Positions 62,275-64,000 of a stretch of DNA of 64,000 bases are shown piece by piece (the stretch's first letter is position 1; every line of letters begins with the position of its first letter). Source of the DNA: Atopsyche davidsoni (lineage: Eukaryota; Arthropoda; Insecta; Trichoptera; Hydrobiosidae); the NCBI GenBank assembly GCA_022113835.1, contig JAILWY010000018.1, forward strand, positions 7,541,001-7,605,000, in the 5' to 3' direction. The notes under the pieces were generated by a model. That model was not told the origin of the DNA. It saw nothing but the letters and a program-made list of their open reading frames with translations, and did not search any database. The position numbers were made by a program, and so were the translations under genes.

Positions 62275-64000
62275 GTGAGTATTTTAAAGTTCTTGCTACT
62301 GATGAACAATACTTACGGACGCAAAAAAATACACCAGAAGCTTCGTTTGTACGGACACAATGGCATAGATTTGAAAAAAATTACATAATTTAAAACAGGT
62401 TTTATGACTATTGACCTAGAATACGAAAAAATCACAAAAAAAACCTCAGTAAATAGTGATATTTATTTTATGAACACAGATTTGGGAAAGCTTTTTAAAA
62501 AAAAAATTTTTAATGAAAAAAATAGCTTTAAAAGGTTAAGTTGTAAATTAAATTTGAAGGGTCACGATCTCACAATTATTCAGAAATGCCCCTTGCGCTC
62601 CCTATAAGGTCGTCCCGTAGGAATAATTATTCCACTTCACCCGATTTAACATCTGTTACACCACAATAAACCACCCGGGCATGGCGCCCGCGCTGACCCG
62701 GCGTGCCAGTGATTGCGGAAGCGAGTAGAGTAGTGGTCAGTAGGATTTTTTTTCGGAACTTCGATGAGATTCGAACCAGCACAACTATCGAGGACTGATG
62801 CCTTTGTCCTTACGACAGCCGTAGCCCAGTTTACCTAAAAGCATATTATTAACACAGTTACTCAGAACAGACAAAAAGGCGTATTCAATTTATTAAATGT
62901 ATAGTAATTATCTTATGTTGAAATTAATGAAACTGCACATTTTGAAAGAAATTTATGATATTTTATTAAATAACCTTCTAAGGGTTTTAATAAATAAAAC
63001 ATTTTAACGTTGTTCAAATTGAAATACACTTTTTTAAATATATTCCTCTATTGTCAAGTTCATCTGAAAATATAGAGTACTTTCGGTTAAAACATGCCCC
63101 AAACACAAATAAATCTATTTACACGTATGTATTAACAAGAAAAATGACAAATAATTTATTAAAATAAGAAGTGCGCGGTATTGTGTGAAATATGAAGTCG
63201 AATCGAACTCAGTGCTTAATGATTCTCTTGTGTGAGTCAAATTAAGTCTCGCCCTCAATAATGTATGCCTCTCGACCAGGGGAAACTTTATTCATCCGAT
63301 GGCAACTTCCGTGGCGTCGGTCCACTCAACTTCCGGTCACCGCACGTGCCATGTCCGGTCACTCGCACAAGTTTCGATCGAAAGTCAAAGCCTCCGGGAC
63401 AGAAGTAAAGGAAAAGTTGTATACACTAGCGGACGGTGTCACGACCATTTACCCCGGACTTTATTTAAATTTCAGCATTTCGTGATTTCCGTGTTCGATT
63501 CGTAAATCAAATTTGAAAGTCATTTGGGGTGAGGACATGTGGGGATGAAATAACGGCCAGAATAATATTAGGTCATAAAATATTCCCCTATTGGGTGAAT
63601 AGTTTGCAGTATTGGCCATTGCGTGTATGAAATTGAACTTACCTTTTTAAACGTGCTCCGGTTTGATCCAGCCCAGTTGGCTAGCATGCAAATTGGATAG
63701 GTGAAATGTGAAGAGTGAACTCTACACATCGTACTCATAAGCATAACCGGTAGTTTAATAATTTTTGATAATGCTAGTAATTGTAATCTCTACTCGGTTA
63801 GATAATGGGGTGAATAAGAAACGTTTGAGAGCAAATCGTCTTTTTGAAATTTGTAGCAATATAACATTTTTATTTTGTTACAAACGTGTTTGAAGTAAAT
63901 AAACAACGGTACACATTTGAAATAGTGCTTTTATTTGATACAACCTTAATCTCATCAGCTAGAAGCTGTTAACGAGCAGCAATAAATTCAAGTTTATAGT
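62275..64000 (+). other. ham intron 4, open at the right edge
   Basis: The intron begins with gtgagt at 62275, and no in-frame acceptor followed by a C2H2 zinc-finger exon is visible before 64000. Mixed-composition islands lie at about 62570-62740, 63180-63520 and 63610-63820. The 63261-63480 island contains TCCGGTCAC twice (63332-63340, 63354-63362) around a CACGTG and is open in two + frames, but shows no zinc-finger pattern. A POU-type octamer ATGCAAAT sits at 63686-63693. A tRNA-like fragment is listed separately. Confidence 0.6.
62750..62836 (-). repeat. tRNA-like / SINE fragment in ham intron 4
   Basis: On the minus strand a good B box, GGTTCGAATCTC (62766-62777), is preceded about 50 bp upstream by an A-box-like CTGGGCTACGGC. 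The spacing and lack of pairing acceptor ends argue against a functional tRNA; a tRNA-derived SINE relic is likely. Confidence 0.4.

Noticed and set aside
63261..63485. Two overlapping open frames after ham exon 4, considered as the next exon
   Set aside because: No C2H2 pattern in either frame and no good in-frame acceptor; read as an intronic island.

Overview
This is a eukaryotic window, almost certainly from an insect and most likely a lepidopteran. That placement rests on overall character: an AT-rich background, large introns, GC-rich CpG-tolerant coding exons, long (AT)n microsatellites and little recognisable transposon sequence. There is no bacterial-style gene packing, rRNA, CRISPR array or operon. 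Most open frames are short chance frames, or are carried by (AT)n tracts or GC-rich low-complexity DNA.

One protein-coding gene can be supported. It lies on the + strand, starts near 40.3 kb and runs off the right edge. Four coding exons (40301-40328, 45458-45948, 61777-61905, 62151-62274) join in frame across three GT-AG introns. They encode the first 257 residues of a PRDM-family protein: a short acidic N-terminus, a Q/G/A-rich linker partly built from a coding minisatellite, and a PR (SET-related) domain split over three exons. The domain matches the PRDM3 (MECOM)/PRDM16 subfamily, whose insect member is hamlet (ham). The zinc fingers expected downstream are not in the window.

Layout. From 1 to about 39.84 kb there is a gene desert upstream of ham. 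It consists of AT-rich DNA broken by many islands (roughly 150-700 bp) of mixed composition, rich in homeodomain, GATA, E-box, octamer and CACGTG-type motifs. From 39.85 to 40.33 kb lies a GC/CpG-rich leader free of ATG, then the first coding exon. Intron 1 (5.1 kb) holds two strong candidate regulatory islands, one GATA-rich and one with paired E-boxes plus an octamer. Intron 2 (15.8 kb) looks like the upstream desert. Intron 3 is only 245 bp. Intron 4 is open at the right edge.

The simplest reading is a developmental transcription-factor locus whose non-coding DNA is largely cis-regulatory. Short G/C-run tracts able to form G-quadruplexes recur inside the islands. Five AT-type microsatellites, a nested hairpin, a 19-bp duplicated motif and a few decayed tRNA-like (SINE) fragments complete the inventory. 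Regulatory calls are inferences from composition and motifs; no conservation or expression data were available.
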